DNA from: Mesorhizobium huakuii
GTDB lineage: Bacteria; Pseudomonadota; Alphaproteobacteria; Rhizobiales; Rhizobiaceae
NCBI RefSeq assembly: GCF_030160235.1
Contig: NZ_BSNY01000011.1
Location: 1-60,575, forward strand
DNA length: 60,575 nt
Direction of reading: 5' to 3'
Made by a program: the position numbers and the translations under genes. Below are positions 34,258 to 43,838 of the stretch, piece by piece. How positions within the stretch are numbered: position 1 is the stretch's first letter; each line of letters begins with the position of its first letter. The notes below the pieces were generated by a model. That model was not told the origin of the DNA. It made no database searches and saw only the letters and a program-made list of their open reading frames with translations.

Positions 34258-34485
34258 GCGCAGCTCTTGCGCCTCTGGCGATGGCGTTTGCCCCGCCATC
34301 GTCTTTTTCCGCTTGGGATCGCACACCGCCCTCCCCGGCATGTCGATGTGACTGCGTTCGGGTCATGAGAATCGAACGCACCCGCCATGACCCATGCGCG
34401 CTAGTCCGCCGGCGATTTTCGGTGATGGCATCGAAGCGACGAAGCAATTAGCCTGCGGTCGCGCTGGAACTCAGGACCTTCAAGA

Positions 34486-35403
34486 ATGACCACCTCGCCC
34501 TCCTTTCTCGGCCTTCCCGGCCGCCTCGCCGATGGCCGCACGCCCCGCGCGGTGATCTTCGGCGCCGGCCACGGCAGCACCTATCCCGGCAAGGACAGCA
34601 GCGGCCATGCATCGGCGGCCGATGCCATCCGCGCAGCCAGCCAGGCCGACGCCCCGCTTGTCGGGCATTGGGATTTCGATCTCGGCGGCCCGTTGTTCGA
34701 TGGCAAGCCGGTTTGCTGCGTCGACGTCGGCGACATCTCGACCATCCTGCACGACAATGCCGAAAACAGGCTCCGCATCGAAGCCAGGACGCGTGAGGTC
34801 CTGGCCTTGCCGGCCGTGCCGATCCTGCTCGGCGGTGACGATTCCGTCGTCATTCCGTTCCTTGCCGGCTTTGCCGATCATGGGCCGATCTGGATCCTGC
34901 AGATCGACGCCCATATCGACTGGCGCGACGAGGTGCATGGCGAACGCCACGGCTATTCGAGCCCGATGCGAAGGGCGAGCGAGATGCCGCATATCGCCGG
35001 CATGGTGCAGGTTGGCCTGCGCAGCGTCGGCAGCGCACGCCTTGCTGAAATCGAAGCGGCGCAGCGCTATGGCAGCCGTTTCGTGACCGCGCGCGAGGTT
35101 CATGCTCAAGGCGTGGAAGCGGCACTCCGGCATATTCCGGAAGGCGCACGGGTCGTCGTCACCTTCGACTGCGACGGCCTCGATCCCGGCATCATGCCGG
35201 GGGTGGCGGCGCGTACCCCAGGCGGCCTTACCTACACGCAGGCGATCGACCTGATCGCAGGCCTCGGCAAGCGGGCCAGAATCGCGGGTTTCGACCTTGT
35301 CGAGCTCTATCCGCCCGCCGACATTGACGGCCTGTCGGCCATGACCGCAGCGCGTCTTCTCGTCAATGTGATCGGCACAATCACCCGAGTTGCTGATTTT
35401 TAG
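34486..35403 (+). CDS. agmatinase-like ureohydrolase
   Basis: 305 residues of the arginase/agmatinase/formiminoglutamase family, Mn2+ hydrolases that release urea (or a similar product) from guanidino compounds. Metal-binding motifs are GGDDSV (the usual GGDHS with H changed to D), DAHIDWRDE and FDCDGLDPGIMPG. The His-to-Asp change in the first motif is worth noting, but occurs in some family branches. Agmatinase is the best guess; guanidinobutyrase or another ureohydrolase is possible. The 228 bp before it shows no gene. Confidence 0.83.
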   Translation: MTTSPSFLGLPGRLADGRTPRAVIFGAGHGSTYPGKDSSGHASAADAIRAASQADAPLVGHWDFDLGGPLFDGKPVCCVDVGDISTILHDNAENRLRIEARTREVLALPAVPILLGGDDSVVIPFLAGFADHGPIWILQIDAHIDWRDEVHGERHGYSSPMRRASEMPHIAGMVQVGLRSVGSARLAEIEAAQRYGSRFVTAREVHAQGVEAALRHIPEGARVVVTFDCDGLDPGIMPGVAARTPGGLTYTQAIDLIAGLGKRARIAGFDLVELYPPADIDGLSAMTAARLLVNVIGTITRVADF

Positions 35404-35485
35404 ACAGTGCGACCTAATAATCACAGCTCGTTTATTGTATTCGTGTATATTTGTCCTCGCTGACGAATGGGACGGGAGAGATTCA

Positions 35486-36229
35486 GTGAAAAGACTTCTT
35501 GCAATCATCGCGCTGGGCGGGCTCGGCGCCACCACCGCATCGGCAGCGGACATGACCGCGCCGGTCACGGGCTCTGCCTATGACTGGAGCGGTTTTTATG
35601 CCGGCGCGCATATCGGCGTCGCCAATGGCAACATCAGCGCGACGGACGTCACGCAGCCGAACGGCGGGTTTTTCACCGACCTGGTTCCGGCCGGAACGGA
35701 AGGTTTCGATTTCCGTGATGCGAACATAGCGGGCGGCGTGCATGTCGGTGCCCAGTATCAGTGGCAGCAATTCGTCCTGGGCGGCGAAGCGACCTGGACT
35801 GCCACCGGAATCCGCAAGGAGATCGTCAGTCCATACTTCCCCGACACCGACACCGAGACGGGCAAGATCCAGCACTATGCGACGGTGGTCGGCAAGATCG
35901 GCTATGCGTTCGACCGCGTCCTGATCTATGCGAAGGGCGGCTATGCCGGCGGCAAGGTCGGCTTCAAGGCACGCGACAATGATGCCCTGGTCACCTATGA
36001 GCAGAATGAGTGGCACAATGGCTACGCGTTGGGCCTTGGCATCGACTATGCCCTTACCGACAGGCTTAGCCTTGGTGTCGACTATACGCATGTCGATCTC
36101 GGCTCCAAGACGAGCACAGGACCCAATGTGTTCGACGACGGCTCGCTTGGGAGCAACCCGGAAACCTACAAGACCAAGGCCAGGGTGGACGCGGTGATGG
36201 CCAGGTTGAGCTACAAGTTCGGCGGCTAG
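35486..36229 (+). CDS. outer-membrane beta-barrel protein (Omp25/Omp31-like)
   Basis: 247 residues. Signal peptide about 1-21 (KRLLAIIALGGLGATTASAA), then an eight-stranded barrel with the typical opening YDWSGFYAGAHIG and final strand ARLSYKF ending in an aromatic residue. Such proteins are abundant rhizobial and Brucella surface proteins that anchor the outer membrane. The GTG start at 35486 is chosen because GGGAGAG lies upstream and the signal peptide begins there. A strong terminator follows. Confidence 0.9.
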   Translation: MKRLLAIIALGGLGATTASAADMTAPVTGSAYDWSGFYAGAHIGVANGNISATDVTQPNGGFFTDLVPAGTEGFDFRDANIAGGVHVGAQYQWQQFVLGGEATWTATGIRKEIVSPYFPDTDTETGKIQHYATVVGKIGYAFDRVLIYAKGGYAGGKVGFKARDNDALVTYEQNEWHNGYALGLGIDYALTDRLSLGVDYTHVDLGSKTSTGPNVFDDGSLGSNPETYKTKARVDAVMARLSYKFGG

Positions 36230-36255
36230 AAGGGCGGCTGATCGGATTGTGAACT

Positions 36256-36285
36256 GCCCGGCTTAACGCCGGGCACGTTCTTTTT
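36256..36285 (+). terminator. rho-independent terminator after omp gene
   Basis: GCCCGGC (36256-36262), loop TTAAC, GCCGGGC (36268-36274), then ACGTTCTTTTT. Confidence 0.85.
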
Positions 36286-36373
36286 CTCCGGAGGAAACTC
36301 CGCCCAGTCCCCCTGCTCCCGTATGATCCGGTGGGTTTGGCGAAGTCTTCGCGTCCGGCTGGTTTGAACCCGG

Positions 36374-37153
36374 CTACGTTGCGCCAGCCGCTGAAATGCG
36401 CCGATGCACGCCGTCCAGGCTTTCAGCCAGCGCATCGAAGACGTTGCGGGCCGTGAGTTCGTTCAGGACCTGCTCGTTGATGCCGCCCCGGGTCGCATAA
36501 TCCTGCGCCAGATGCGTGAAGTCCGCATCTGGCGCCGTCTCCGGAGCGTGCCCGAGCGCCGTGAAGAGCGCGGCGATATAGTCACGCCCCTTGCCGTCCG
36601 GCACATCATGCGCTTTCAGCCAGCGATGGATCGTATCGAGGTACCTGAAGTAGGTGGCGTAGGTCGCCGTCACGACGCTCAACGCGTCGAACTCGCTGGA
36701 ACTCTCGACCTCGATCACCTTTCCCAATCCGGCGAACAACGCGGTCGCGTCCGGATCGGGCGGATAGATGATCGTCGCCCCCAGCCGCCGGGCGATCATC
36801 GGCATGGGCAGCGCTTTCGTCACGCGGCGCGCGGGTGCGGTCAGGCCGACTATTTCCTCGCGCGACAGCGTGGCGATCAGGCTGATGAGGTGATGGTCGC
36901 GCCGAAATTTCAATTCAGGCAGCACCTGGTGGGCATCTTGCGGCCGGACCGCCAGCATGACGGTGTCGCATTCGTCGAGCACCGCCTGATTGTCGGCGGC
37001 AATATGTACATTCGCATAGCGGGAAGCGAGGTTCGCCGCGATCTCTTCGTTGCGCGGCGACAGCACGACCGCCACCGGATCGCCCTCGAGGGATTTGAGC
37101 CCGGTGACAATGGCTGAAGTCAGCGCGCCTGTGCCGATGAAGCCGAGTTTCAT
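36374..37153 (-). CDS. pyrroline-5-carboxylate reductase-like protein
   Basis: 259 residues. The N-terminal Rossmann motif KLGFIGTGALTSAIVTGL binds NAD(P)H, and MLAVRPQDAHQVL matches the ProC family. ProC reduces pyrroline-5-carboxylate to proline. The C-terminal half is less typical, so this may be a paralogue with another imine substrate. ATG 37153 is preferred over 37165 because GTGGAG lies 6 bp upstream. Confidence 0.78.
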   Translation of the reverse strand: MKLGFIGTGALTSAIVTGLKSLEGDPVAVVLSPRNEEIAANLASRYANVHIAADNQAVLDECDTVMLAVRPQDAHQVLPELKFRRDHHLISLIATLSREEIVGLTAPARRVTKALPMPMIARRLGATIIYPPDPDATALFAGLGKVIEVESSSEFDALSVVTATYATYFRYLDTIHRWLKAHDVPDGKGRDYIAALFTALGHAPETAPDADFTHLAQDYATRGGINEQVLNELTARNVFDALAESLDGVHRRISAAGAT

Positions 37154-37190
37154 TGGGTACTCCACGGCGTTGGTTCTCCGGCTCGGTCGG

Positions 37191-38075
37191 TCACCGCCGC
37201 CCCAGATCCAGGCCGATCCGGTAGCTCAGCGAACGCTTCGCCCCCGGTTCGATCAGCATCACGCCAGGTTTGTCGCTGAATTCGCCGTCGAAATCGGCCG
37301 GGCTTGCAATGCCCTGCCAGGGTTCGATGCACAGAAAGGGCGCGCCGCCGGGCTTGGACCAGACGCCCAGCTCCTCGGCTCCCTGCCATGACATTTCGAT
37401 CGCCGGACCACGGTCGGCGGCGTAGCGCACGCTGGTGCTGGCGGGCCGATCCATGATGACGGCGTCGTCGTCGAACAGCCGTTCGGACAGCGCAAGCGTT
37501 CTGCCATCGATGGGCGTCGGCCTGGGTTCCGAGAGCAGAAGGCCGTCCTTCAGGCGACGAACCGGCGCCGGCTCGTTCTCGGCAAAGGTCAGCCTATAGG
37601 CCCCCTTGGGCAACTCTGGCAGCAACGGCCAGTTGAATGCAGGATGTGCACCGATCGAGGCCGGCAACATCTCGTCCCCGGTGTTAGTGACTTGCAAGGT
37701 GACGCCAAGCTGCTGGCGTTCGAGCGTATAGGTCACGGCAAGGCGAAAGGCGAAGGGGTAGTGCGCACGGGTGTCGGCGTCGTCGGTGAGGACCAGGGTG
37801 CAGGAGCGGGGTCCCCTCTCCTCCCAGGTGAACGGCTTGTCGCGGGCGAAGCCGTGCTGCGTCATCGGATAGGTCTGGCCGCGATGGCGCAGTTGGTCGC
37901 CCTTCAGCCGGCCGACGATCGGGAACAACACCGGCGAATGGCGCCGCCACTCTGGCCCGGCCTGCCACAGAAACTCAAAACCCCGCGGACCTTGCAGCGA
38001 AACCAGTTCGGCGCCCTGCCCGACCACAACAGCCGAAATGCCGTCGCCATGAAGCGTTTGGCTGTCCTGTGCCAC
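37191..38075 (-). CDS. aldose 1-epimerase family protein
   Basis: 294 residues of the galactose mutarotase-like superfamily (LacX branch). Visible are GPEWRRHSPVLFPIVGRL near residues 40-57, MTQHGFARDKPF with the catalytic-type His, and IGAHPAFNWPL with the second His. It would interconvert sugar anomers, or process hexose-6-phosphates; the precise sugar is unknown. The gene stands alone on the minus strand. Confidence 0.85.
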   Translation of the reverse strand: MAQDSQTLHGDGISAVVVGQGAELVSLQGPRGFEFLWQAGPEWRRHSPVLFPIVGRLKGDQLRHRGQTYPMTQHGFARDKPFTWEERGPRSCTLVLTDDADTRAHYPFAFRLAVTYTLERQQLGVTLQVTNTGDEMLPASIGAHPAFNWPLLPELPKGAYRLTFAENEPAPVRRLKDGLLLSEPRPTPIDGRTLALSERLFDDDAVIMDRPASTSVRYAADRGPAIEMSWQGAEELGVWSKPGGAPFLCIEPWQGIASPADFDGEFSDKPGVMLIEPGAKRSLSYRIGLDLGRR

Positions 38076-38240
38076 ATGTCCTCGCGGGCCGGTGTTGAAG
38101 TTGGCGGCAGACTAGCAAAAGCTCTTGGGGACTCAAGACATAGATGGGCGTTGCCGGAACGAACTGTGGCCGGAGGATCGCCCCCGGCCACATTTCCGCA
38201 TCGAGGGCGGCATCCCGCCCCCGCTTGAGGCGGACAGTCG

Positions 38241-38957
38241 CTACTCGCGCTCGCCTGTGAAGTTCAGCAGCAGCTGGAAGATGTTGATGAAGTTCAGGTA
38301 GAGGGAGAAAGCACCGAAGACAGCCAGCTTCTGGCGCGATTCCGCGTCGAAATTCTCGGCATACTGTTCCTTGATCGTCTGCGTGTCCCAGGCGGTCAGG
38401 CCGATGAAGACGGCGATGCCTATCACCGAAATGGCGAACTGCAGCGCGGTCGAGCCGAGGAAGATGTTGACGATGCTGGCGATCACTACGCCGATCAGGC
38501 CCATGATCAGGAAGGACGAGAACTGCGTCAGATCGCGCCTGGTCGTATAGCCGTAGAGGCTGGTGGCACCGAACATGGTGGCGGCGATGAAGAAGGTGCG
38601 CGCGATGCTGGTTCCGGTGAACACCAGGAACACGGAGGCGAGCGACAGGCCCATCACCGCGCAAAAGGCCCAGAACATCGCCTGGGCGCTGGCCGCCGAC
38701 ATGGTCTGCATCTTGAACGAAAACAGCAACACGAAAGCGAGAGGCGCCAGCATCACCACATATTTCAGCGGGCTGGAGAAGATCGGCACGTAGAGCGCCG
38801 GCGTCGACGACACCAGGAAGGCGACAAGACCGGTGACCACGAGGCCAAGGCCCATATAGTTGTAGACGCGCAGCATGTGCTGGCGCAGGCCTTCGTCAAA
38901 GACGGCTCCGGCCCGGGCGCCAGTGCCGACGCGATATCCCAGATTGGGCGTGTTCAT
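38241..38957 (-). CDS. Bax inhibitor-1 / YccA family membrane protein
   Basis: 238 residues, seven predicted hydrophobic spans between about 35 and 235. The N-terminal RVYNYMGLGLVVTGLVAF and the C-terminal NFINIFQLLLNFTGERE are family hallmarks. Members are inner-membrane proteins tied to calcium leak and membrane-protein stress. AAAGGAG lies ahead of the ATG. Confidence 0.93.
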   Translation of the reverse strand: MNTPNLGYRVGTGARAGAVFDEGLRQHMLRVYNYMGLGLVVTGLVAFLVSSTPALYVPIFSSPLKYVVMLAPLAFVLLFSFKMQTMSAASAQAMFWAFCAVMGLSLASVFLVFTGTSIARTFFIAATMFGATSLYGYTTRRDLTQFSSFLIMGLIGVVIASIVNIFLGSTALQFAISVIGIAVFIGLTAWDTQTIKEQYAENFDAESRQKLAVFGAFSLYLNFINIFQLLLNFTGERE

Positions 38958-39001
38958 TTGCAGTCTCCTTTGTGTGGATCGGTCAGTAAAGCGTGGGTCG
39001 C

Positions 39002-39775
39002 TCAGTAAAGCGTTTTGGCGAGCGTCTCGGCGGCGCGGTCGAGGTCGTGAACCCCGGTCTTGGCGACCACCGCATAGGCGACCTCGCCGATCTGGAAATA
39101 GGCCGAGGAAATGTCGCCCGAGGGCGCAACGGTCGGCTTGACCACGTCGAAGGTTCCCGGCCGGATCGCAAACAGCGACACCAGGCCCATGTCCTTGGTG
39201 TCGACAGCCATCTCGACGCTCGGGCCGAAGCGCGACGGATAGATCTGCACGTCGCGCACCTTCCAGTCCTTGGGCAGCGACGGCATGACGATCGCGGTCG
39301 CCGCACGGATCTCGCCGGCATTGTAGTTGGGCGCTTCCGGCTGCGAGGGCATGGTTTCGCGCACCAGCGTCGTCCTGTGTGCCCGCACCGCCTCGTCGAC
39401 ATAGGCGGGCGGCTGCGGCGACGCGACGACCTTGGTCACCGACATCGGCCCGATGATACCATTTGCCAGCCAGCCGGCGGCAACGAAGGCGGCTACGGCA
39501 GCGGCGCGCTGCAACACGCCGAAGATGCGGCCACGGACAAGTCCCCTCTCCAGCCGCCGCGCCGCGTCGGCGGTCGCCGGCCGCGCCATACCCTTGGAGC
39601 CGGCAAGCGCCACGCGCAGTTCATCGCGGGTCCGCAGATCCGACATGACGCGCGCGGCAGCCTCCGGGCGTACCGACAGGAAGGCTTCGACCTCGATGCG
39701 GCGGGTGACATCCAGCTGGTCGTCGATATAGGAGTCGAGGTCAGTGTCCGTCACAGGGTCGACAAGAGCGTTCAT
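39002..39775 (-). CDS. anti-sigma factor, membrane-bound
   Basis: 257 residues: a cytosolic N-terminal region (1-80), one membrane span (about 86-108) and a periplasmic domain. It starts with an ATGA overlap on the ECF sigma gene, which identifies it as its likely anti-sigma partner. The zinc HxxxCxxC motif of ZAS anti-sigmas is absent, so it binds by another helical arrangement. The periplasmic domain would sense the signal. Confidence 0.82.
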   Translation of the reverse strand: MNALVDPVTDTDLDSYIDDQLDVTRRIEVEAFLSVRPEAAARVMSDLRTRDELRVALAGSKGMARPATADAARRLERGLVRGRIFGVLQRAAAVAAFVAAGWLANGIIGPMSVTKVVASPQPPAYVDEAVRAHRTTLVRETMPSQPEAPNYNAGEIRAATAIVMPSLPKDWKVRDVQIYPSRFGPSVEMAVDTKDMGLVSLFAIRPGTFDVVKPTVAPSGDISSAYFQIGEVAYAVVAKTGVHDLDRAAETLAKTLY

Positions 39776-40323
39776 GGCTCACCTCCCACGATCCTGAGAT
39801 GATTTTTGCCGCGCACCGGGGCGGCGTCTTCCATCTGGCGCAAGGCGGTGCGTGCCCTGCCGATGCGCGACATCAGCGTGCCCAGCGGCACGCCGGTGGC
39901 ATTGGCCGCCTGCTGATAGGAAAGCCCTTCGATGGCGACCAGATGCAGCGCCGAGCGCTGCTCTTCCGGCAGGTTGAAAAAGGCGTCCCGCACCTGCGCC
40001 AGGCGCACCGAATGCTCCTGCGGCGCCGGCGTGGCGGCATCGGCGAGGTATCCGGCCTGTTCGATGCGCACGGCTTCCGAGCGGCGCGAGCGCATGCGGT
40101 CAATAAACGCGTTGTGGACGATGGACAGTAGCCATGCCCGCAGGTTTCCACCGGAGCGGAAGGTGCCGCGCCGCTCATAGGCGCGCACCAGCGCGTCATG
40201 CACGAGATCCTCGGCATCCGCGCTGTCGCGCGTCAGCGACTGCGCGTAGCGCCGCAGCGATCCGAGCTGTCCTATGATGTCAAAGCGTGGCATCGACCGT
40301 TTCATGTCCTGTTTACGGACCAT
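39772..40323 (-). CDS. ECF RNA polymerase sigma factor
   Basis: 183 residues with sigma region 2 (DAEDLVHDALVRAYERRGTF...LRAWLLSIVHNAFID) and region 4 (LPEEQRSALHLVAIEGLSYQQAANATGVPLGTLMSRIGRAR). It directs RNA polymerase to extracytoplasmic-stress promoters. The start is uncertain: ATG at 40323, 40305 or 40293 are in frame and none has a clear Shine-Dalgarno. Translationally coupled to its anti-sigma. Confidence 0.93.
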   Translation of the reverse strand: MVRKQDMKRSMPRFDIIGQLGSLRRYAQSLTRDSADAEDLVHDALVRAYERRGTFRSGGNLRAWLLSIVHNAFIDRMRSRRSEAVRIEQAGYLADAATPAPQEHSVRLAQVRDAFFNLPEEQRSALHLVAIEGLSYQQAANATGVPLGTLMSRIGRARTALRQMEDAAPVRGKNHLRIVGGEP

Positions 40324-40410
40324 GTGGGGATTTTAATCCCGGCCGTGCCGTTTTTCTTGCAGGGCTCCGCCGGAGGATCGCATTTTACGCTCCCCTAGCC
40401 CGCCTGGCGC

Positions 40411-41004
40411 TCAGGGGCGAAGCGGTTTTGTCGGTTTGGACGAAGTCACACCGCAGGCACGCAGCACCCATCTGCGGCCGTCACTGCGAAAATCGGTGAT
40501 GCTCAGCGGCTCGATATCGATTTTCCAGCAGGCAGCAAGCGGAGCACCCAGAACATGCACGATCGCGCTGCGGATCACGCTGGCATGGGTCAGCGCGATG
40601 GTGTGGCCAGGCTCGACCATCAACCGGTCCATCAATTCGGAAGCCCGGCGAGCAACATCGGCAAGCGACTCGCCGCCATACGGCGCTGCATTGGGGTCGG
40701 TCAGCCAGGCGGCGATGTCGCCGGGCTGTCGTGCCTGTACGTCCTCAAAACTCTTGCCGGCCCAGCTTCCATGGTCCTGGTCCGCCAGCAGCGGCTCGAC
40801 CGACGCGTCCAGCGATAGCGCCTCGGCGGTCTGGCGGGCGCGAAGCGCTGGCGCTGTCCACACGCGGTCGGCACGGCGCATTGTCCCGCGCACCGCCTTC
40901 GCTAGCGTCAGCGATCGCGGCTCCAGCGGCTCATCGAGCGGAAACGAACCCCGCCGGGTCGCGGCCGTGGCGCCGTTGCAGATCATCGTCAGCCGTACGA
41001 GCAT
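40411..41004 (-). CDS. histidine phosphatase-like protein lacking the catalytic His
   Basis: 197 residues of the histidine phosphatase (PGM-like) fold. The usual N-terminal RHG motif is CNG (MICNGAT), so the phospho-accepting His is Asn. The second motif THAS, with its His, and the substrate Arg in TAPALRARQT are kept. It is therefore probably inactive, or works by another mechanism. AAGGGA precedes ATG 41004. Confidence 0.8.
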   Translation of the reverse strand: MLVRLTMICNGATAATRRGSFPLDEPLEPRSLTLAKAVRGTMRRADRVWTAPALRARQTAEALSLDASVEPLLADQDHGSWAGKSFEDVQARQPGDIAAWLTDPNAAPYGGESLADVARRASELMDRLMVEPGHTIALTHASVIRSAIVHVLGAPLAACWKIDIEPLSITDFRSDGRRWVLRACGVTSSKPTKPLRP

Positions 41005-41106
41005 GAAGCAGTCCCTTGAGCCGCCTGTTGAAGCCACCCTGTGCGACCTCGTCGACAGCAATAATGCCGGCTGAATAGCCTCGCCACCGCGTTGCGCGGA
41101 GCGGCC

Positions 41107-41550
41107 TCATTTTTCCTTTGAGCCGATCAACTTCGTCATGTCGATGGTGTTCAAGGGTATTGTTTCGTGCGGATAGATTCGTACCTCCACCCAGCCTCGC
41201 GACGCATAGAAGCTCCGTGATCTCACATTTGGTTCGAGGCAGCGCAAACGGCCTGTGGCGAAGCCGCGGGAGGCTATTTCGCTTTCCAGAACCGCCAACA
41301 GGGCAGTTCCCGCGCCGAGCCCGTGCGCGGATGGATGAATCCACAAATCGCTGACGACATCAGCCTGGGACAGCCCGACTCCGATGATGCGCTGAGGATC
41401 GCAGGCTACCCACGCGTTCGTCCAATCATCGTCGCCAGCCTTTAGCGGCTCGGAAGTCCAGAGCCCGCCATAGGTAGCTTCCAGCGAAGCCTCAACGCAG
41501 TCTATGACAGCGGCCATGTCCGCGAATGTGGCCCTGCGTGTGACTATCAA
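41107..41550 (-). CDS. GNAT acetyltransferase
   Basis: 147 residues. The acetyl-CoA loop reads SDLWIHPSAHGLGAGTALL, and the C-terminal FYASRGW is typical of GNAT enzymes. Substrate unknown. The start is TTG at 41550, chosen because GGGAGGG lies 4 bp before it; residues upstream of that do not look coding. Confidence 0.82.
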   Translation of the reverse strand: MIVTRRATFADMAAVIDCVEASLEATYGGLWTSEPLKAGDDDWTNAWVACDPQRIIGVGLSQADVVSDLWIHPSAHGLGAGTALLAVLESEIASRGFATGRLRCLEPNVRSRSFYASRGWVEVRIYPHETIPLNTIDMTKLIGSKEK

Positions 41551-41730
41551 TTTGCCCTCCCCGGGACAGATCCTGGGCTGTACGGCCCGACGATCACCGG
41601 TACAGCAAGGCCCCTTGCTTGATCGCCATGTATCTGGGCAAGTCCATGGCGCCAAGCCACACACAGGAAAACCGCTGGCGAAGCGCGTTCGATTTGCGTA
41701 TCACTCCGCCGCGCCAACGGAACCATTGCG

Positions 41731-42915
41731 ATGTTCGAAGACCTGCAGCCAGCTCCCGCCGACAAGATCCTGGCCCTGATCGGCCTCTATCGCGCCGATC
41801 CGCGCCCCAACAAGGTCGACCTCGGCGTCGGCGTCTACAAGGATCGCGACGGCAAGACGCCGGTGATGCGCGCGGTCCGCGAGGCCGAAAAGCGGCTGCT
41901 GAACAGCCAGGACACCAAGACCTATCTCGGGCTTGCCGGCGACACCGCCTTCAACGCGGTGATGGCCAAGCTCGCCTTCGGCCCGGGCGCGGACATGACG
42001 CGCATCCGGGCGGCACAGGCGCCTGGCGGCTCGGGCGCGCTGCGGCTGGTGGCCGAACTGCTCAAGCGGACGCGATCCGACGCGACCGTCTGGCTGTCGG
42101 ACCCGACCTGGCCGAACCACATGCCGGTGATGCGCGCCGCCGGCCTGCAGATCCGCGAATATCCCTATTTCGACGCGACCTCCGGCGCTGTACGCTTCGA
42201 CGACATGCTAGCGGCGTTGCGCACCGCAAAGAGCGGCGACGTGCTGTTGTTGCATGGCTGCTGCCACAACCCGACCGGCGCCAACCTCGACGCGGCGCAG
42301 TGGCAGGCCGTCACCGACCTGGTCGCCGAGCGTGAGCTGCTGCCATTCGTCGACATCGCCTATCAGGGCTTTGGTGACGGCCTCGAGGCCGATGCCCTCG
42401 GCCTGCGCCTGCTGGCCGCGAAAGTGCCGGAAATGGTCGTTGCGTCGAGTTGCTCGAAGAATTTCGCCGTCTACCGCGACCGTGTCGGCGCCGCAATGAT
42501 CCTGGCCAGGGATAGCGCGCAGGCGGATGTGGCGATGAGCCAGATGCTGTCAGCGGCGCGCGCCATGTATTCGATGCCGCCGGACCATGGCGCCGCCGCG
42601 GTGCGCATCGTGCTGGAGGACGCCAGCCTGCGTGCCGACTGGGAAACCGAACTGGAAGAGATGCGCCTGCGCATGCTGCGACTTCGCGTGGCTTTCGCCG
42701 AGGCGCTTCGCCGGCAATCCAACTCCGATCGCTTCGATTTCGTCGCCAGCCATCGCGGCATGTTCTCGCGGCTGGGCCTGACGGAAGCGCAGGTCGAGCG
42801 GTTGCGTGACGAGCACGGCGTCTACATGGTCGGCGACAGCCGCATCAACGTCGCCGGACTGCCGGAGGACGGCATGGACGACCTCGCCAAGGCGATCGTC
42901 TCCGTGCTCGACTGA
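41731..42915 (+). CDS. aromatic amino acid aminotransferase (AspC/TyrB family)
   Basis: 394 residues of the class I PLP aminotransferases. The Schiff-base lysine is in SSCSKNFAVYRDRVG, the cofactor-binding asparagine in HGCCHNPTGAN, and the substrate Arg in DSRINVAGL near the C-terminus. It moves amino groups between aromatic or dicarboxylic amino acids and 2-oxoglutarate. It stands alone; mazG follows on the same strand after 80 bp. Confidence 0.93.
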   Translation: MFEDLQPAPADKILALIGLYRADPRPNKVDLGVGVYKDRDGKTPVMRAVREAEKRLLNSQDTKTYLGLAGDTAFNAVMAKLAFGPGADMTRIRAAQAPGGSGALRLVAELLKRTRSDATVWLSDPTWPNHMPVMRAAGLQIREYPYFDATSGAVRFDDMLAALRTAKSGDVLLLHGCCHNPTGANLDAAQWQAVTDLVAERELLPFVDIAYQGFGDGLEADALGLRLLAAKVPEMVVASSCSKNFAVYRDRVGAAMILARDSAQADVAMSQMLSAARAMYSMPPDHGAAAVRIVLEDASLRADWETELEEMRLRMLRLRVAFAEALRRQSNSDRFDFVASHRGMFSRLGLTEAQVERLRDEHGVYMVGDSRINVAGLPEDGMDDLAKAIVSVLD

Positions 42916-42995
42916 AGCGGCTCAGCTGTGGACAAGGCTCCCTCGCCGGCTGACAGCGTTGGCCGCGCGTCGGGCCGCAGGATAGCATCCGCCGC

Positions 42996-43820
42996 ATGAC
43001 GCCATCGAAAGACATTTCGCGCCTGATCGAGATCATGGCGGCGCTGCGCGCGCCGAAGACCGGCTGCCCCTGGGACATCGAGCAGGATTTCTCGACCATC
43101 GCGCCCTACACGATCGAGGAAGCCTATGAGGTGGCGGATGCCATCGCACGCGGCGACCTCGGTGACCTGCGCGACGAACTCGGCGACCTTCTGCTGCAGG
43201 TCGTCTACCACGCGCAAATGGCCGAGGAAGCGGGTGAATTCGCCTTCCCGGATGTCGTCCAGGCCATCACCACCAAGATGATCCGGCGCCACCCGCATGT
43301 CTTCGGCGACGAGGAAGCTCGCAGCGCCGGCATGGCCAAGGGCATGTGGGAGAAGATCAAGGCCGAGGAGAAGGCGGAGAAACGTCAAGCCCGTCTCGCG
43401 CGCGGCCTCGACCCCGAAGACAATGGCAAGGGGTTCCTCGACAGCGTTCCGGTCGCCCTGCCCGCTTTGACACGGGCGCTAAAACTCCAGGAGAAAGCTG
43501 CCCGTGTCGGCTTCGACTGGAGCGAGGCAGCCCCCATCCTCGACAAGATCGAGGAAGAGATCGGCGAATTGCGCGAGGCTCTGGCGAAGGGCGAGACGGC
43601 CTCGATCAAGGACGAGTTCGGCGACATGCTGTTTGCCGTCGTCAATCTCGGCCGCCACCTCAAGGTCGATTCGGAAGCCGCGTTGAGCGGCACCAACGAA
43701 AAATTCCGATCGCGCTTCCACTATGTCGAGCAGGCCCTGGAGAAGTCCGGCAACACGCTGGGACAGGCCACCCTGGACGAGATGGAAGCGCTCTGGCAGG
43801 AAGCGAAGAGCGCGAAGTAA
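42996..43820 (+). CDS. mazG: nucleoside triphosphate pyrophosphohydrolase MazG
   Basis: 274 residues, two MazG domains. The first has GCPWDIEQDFSTIAPYTIEEAYEVADAI near residues 26-53 and the metal-binding DLRDELGDLLLQVVYHA. The second has EEEIGELREALAKG and IKDEFGDMLFAVVNLGRH. It hydrolyses (d)NTPs to NMP and pyrophosphate, lowering damaged nucleotides and, in some bacteria, (p)ppGpp pools. Confidence 0.96.
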   Translation: MTPSKDISRLIEIMAALRAPKTGCPWDIEQDFSTIAPYTIEEAYEVADAIARGDLGDLRDELGDLLLQVVYHAQMAEEAGEFAFPDVVQAITTKMIRRHPHVFGDEEARSAGMAKGMWEKIKAEEKAEKRQARLARGLDPEDNGKGFLDSVPVALPALTRALKLQEKAARVGFDWSEAAPILDKIEEEIGELREALAKGETASIKDEFGDMLFAVVNLGRHLKVDSEAALSGTNEKFRSRFHYVEQALEKSGNTLGQATLDEMEALWQEAKSAK

Positions 43821-43838
43821 GCCTGTAATTGCTCCGGC

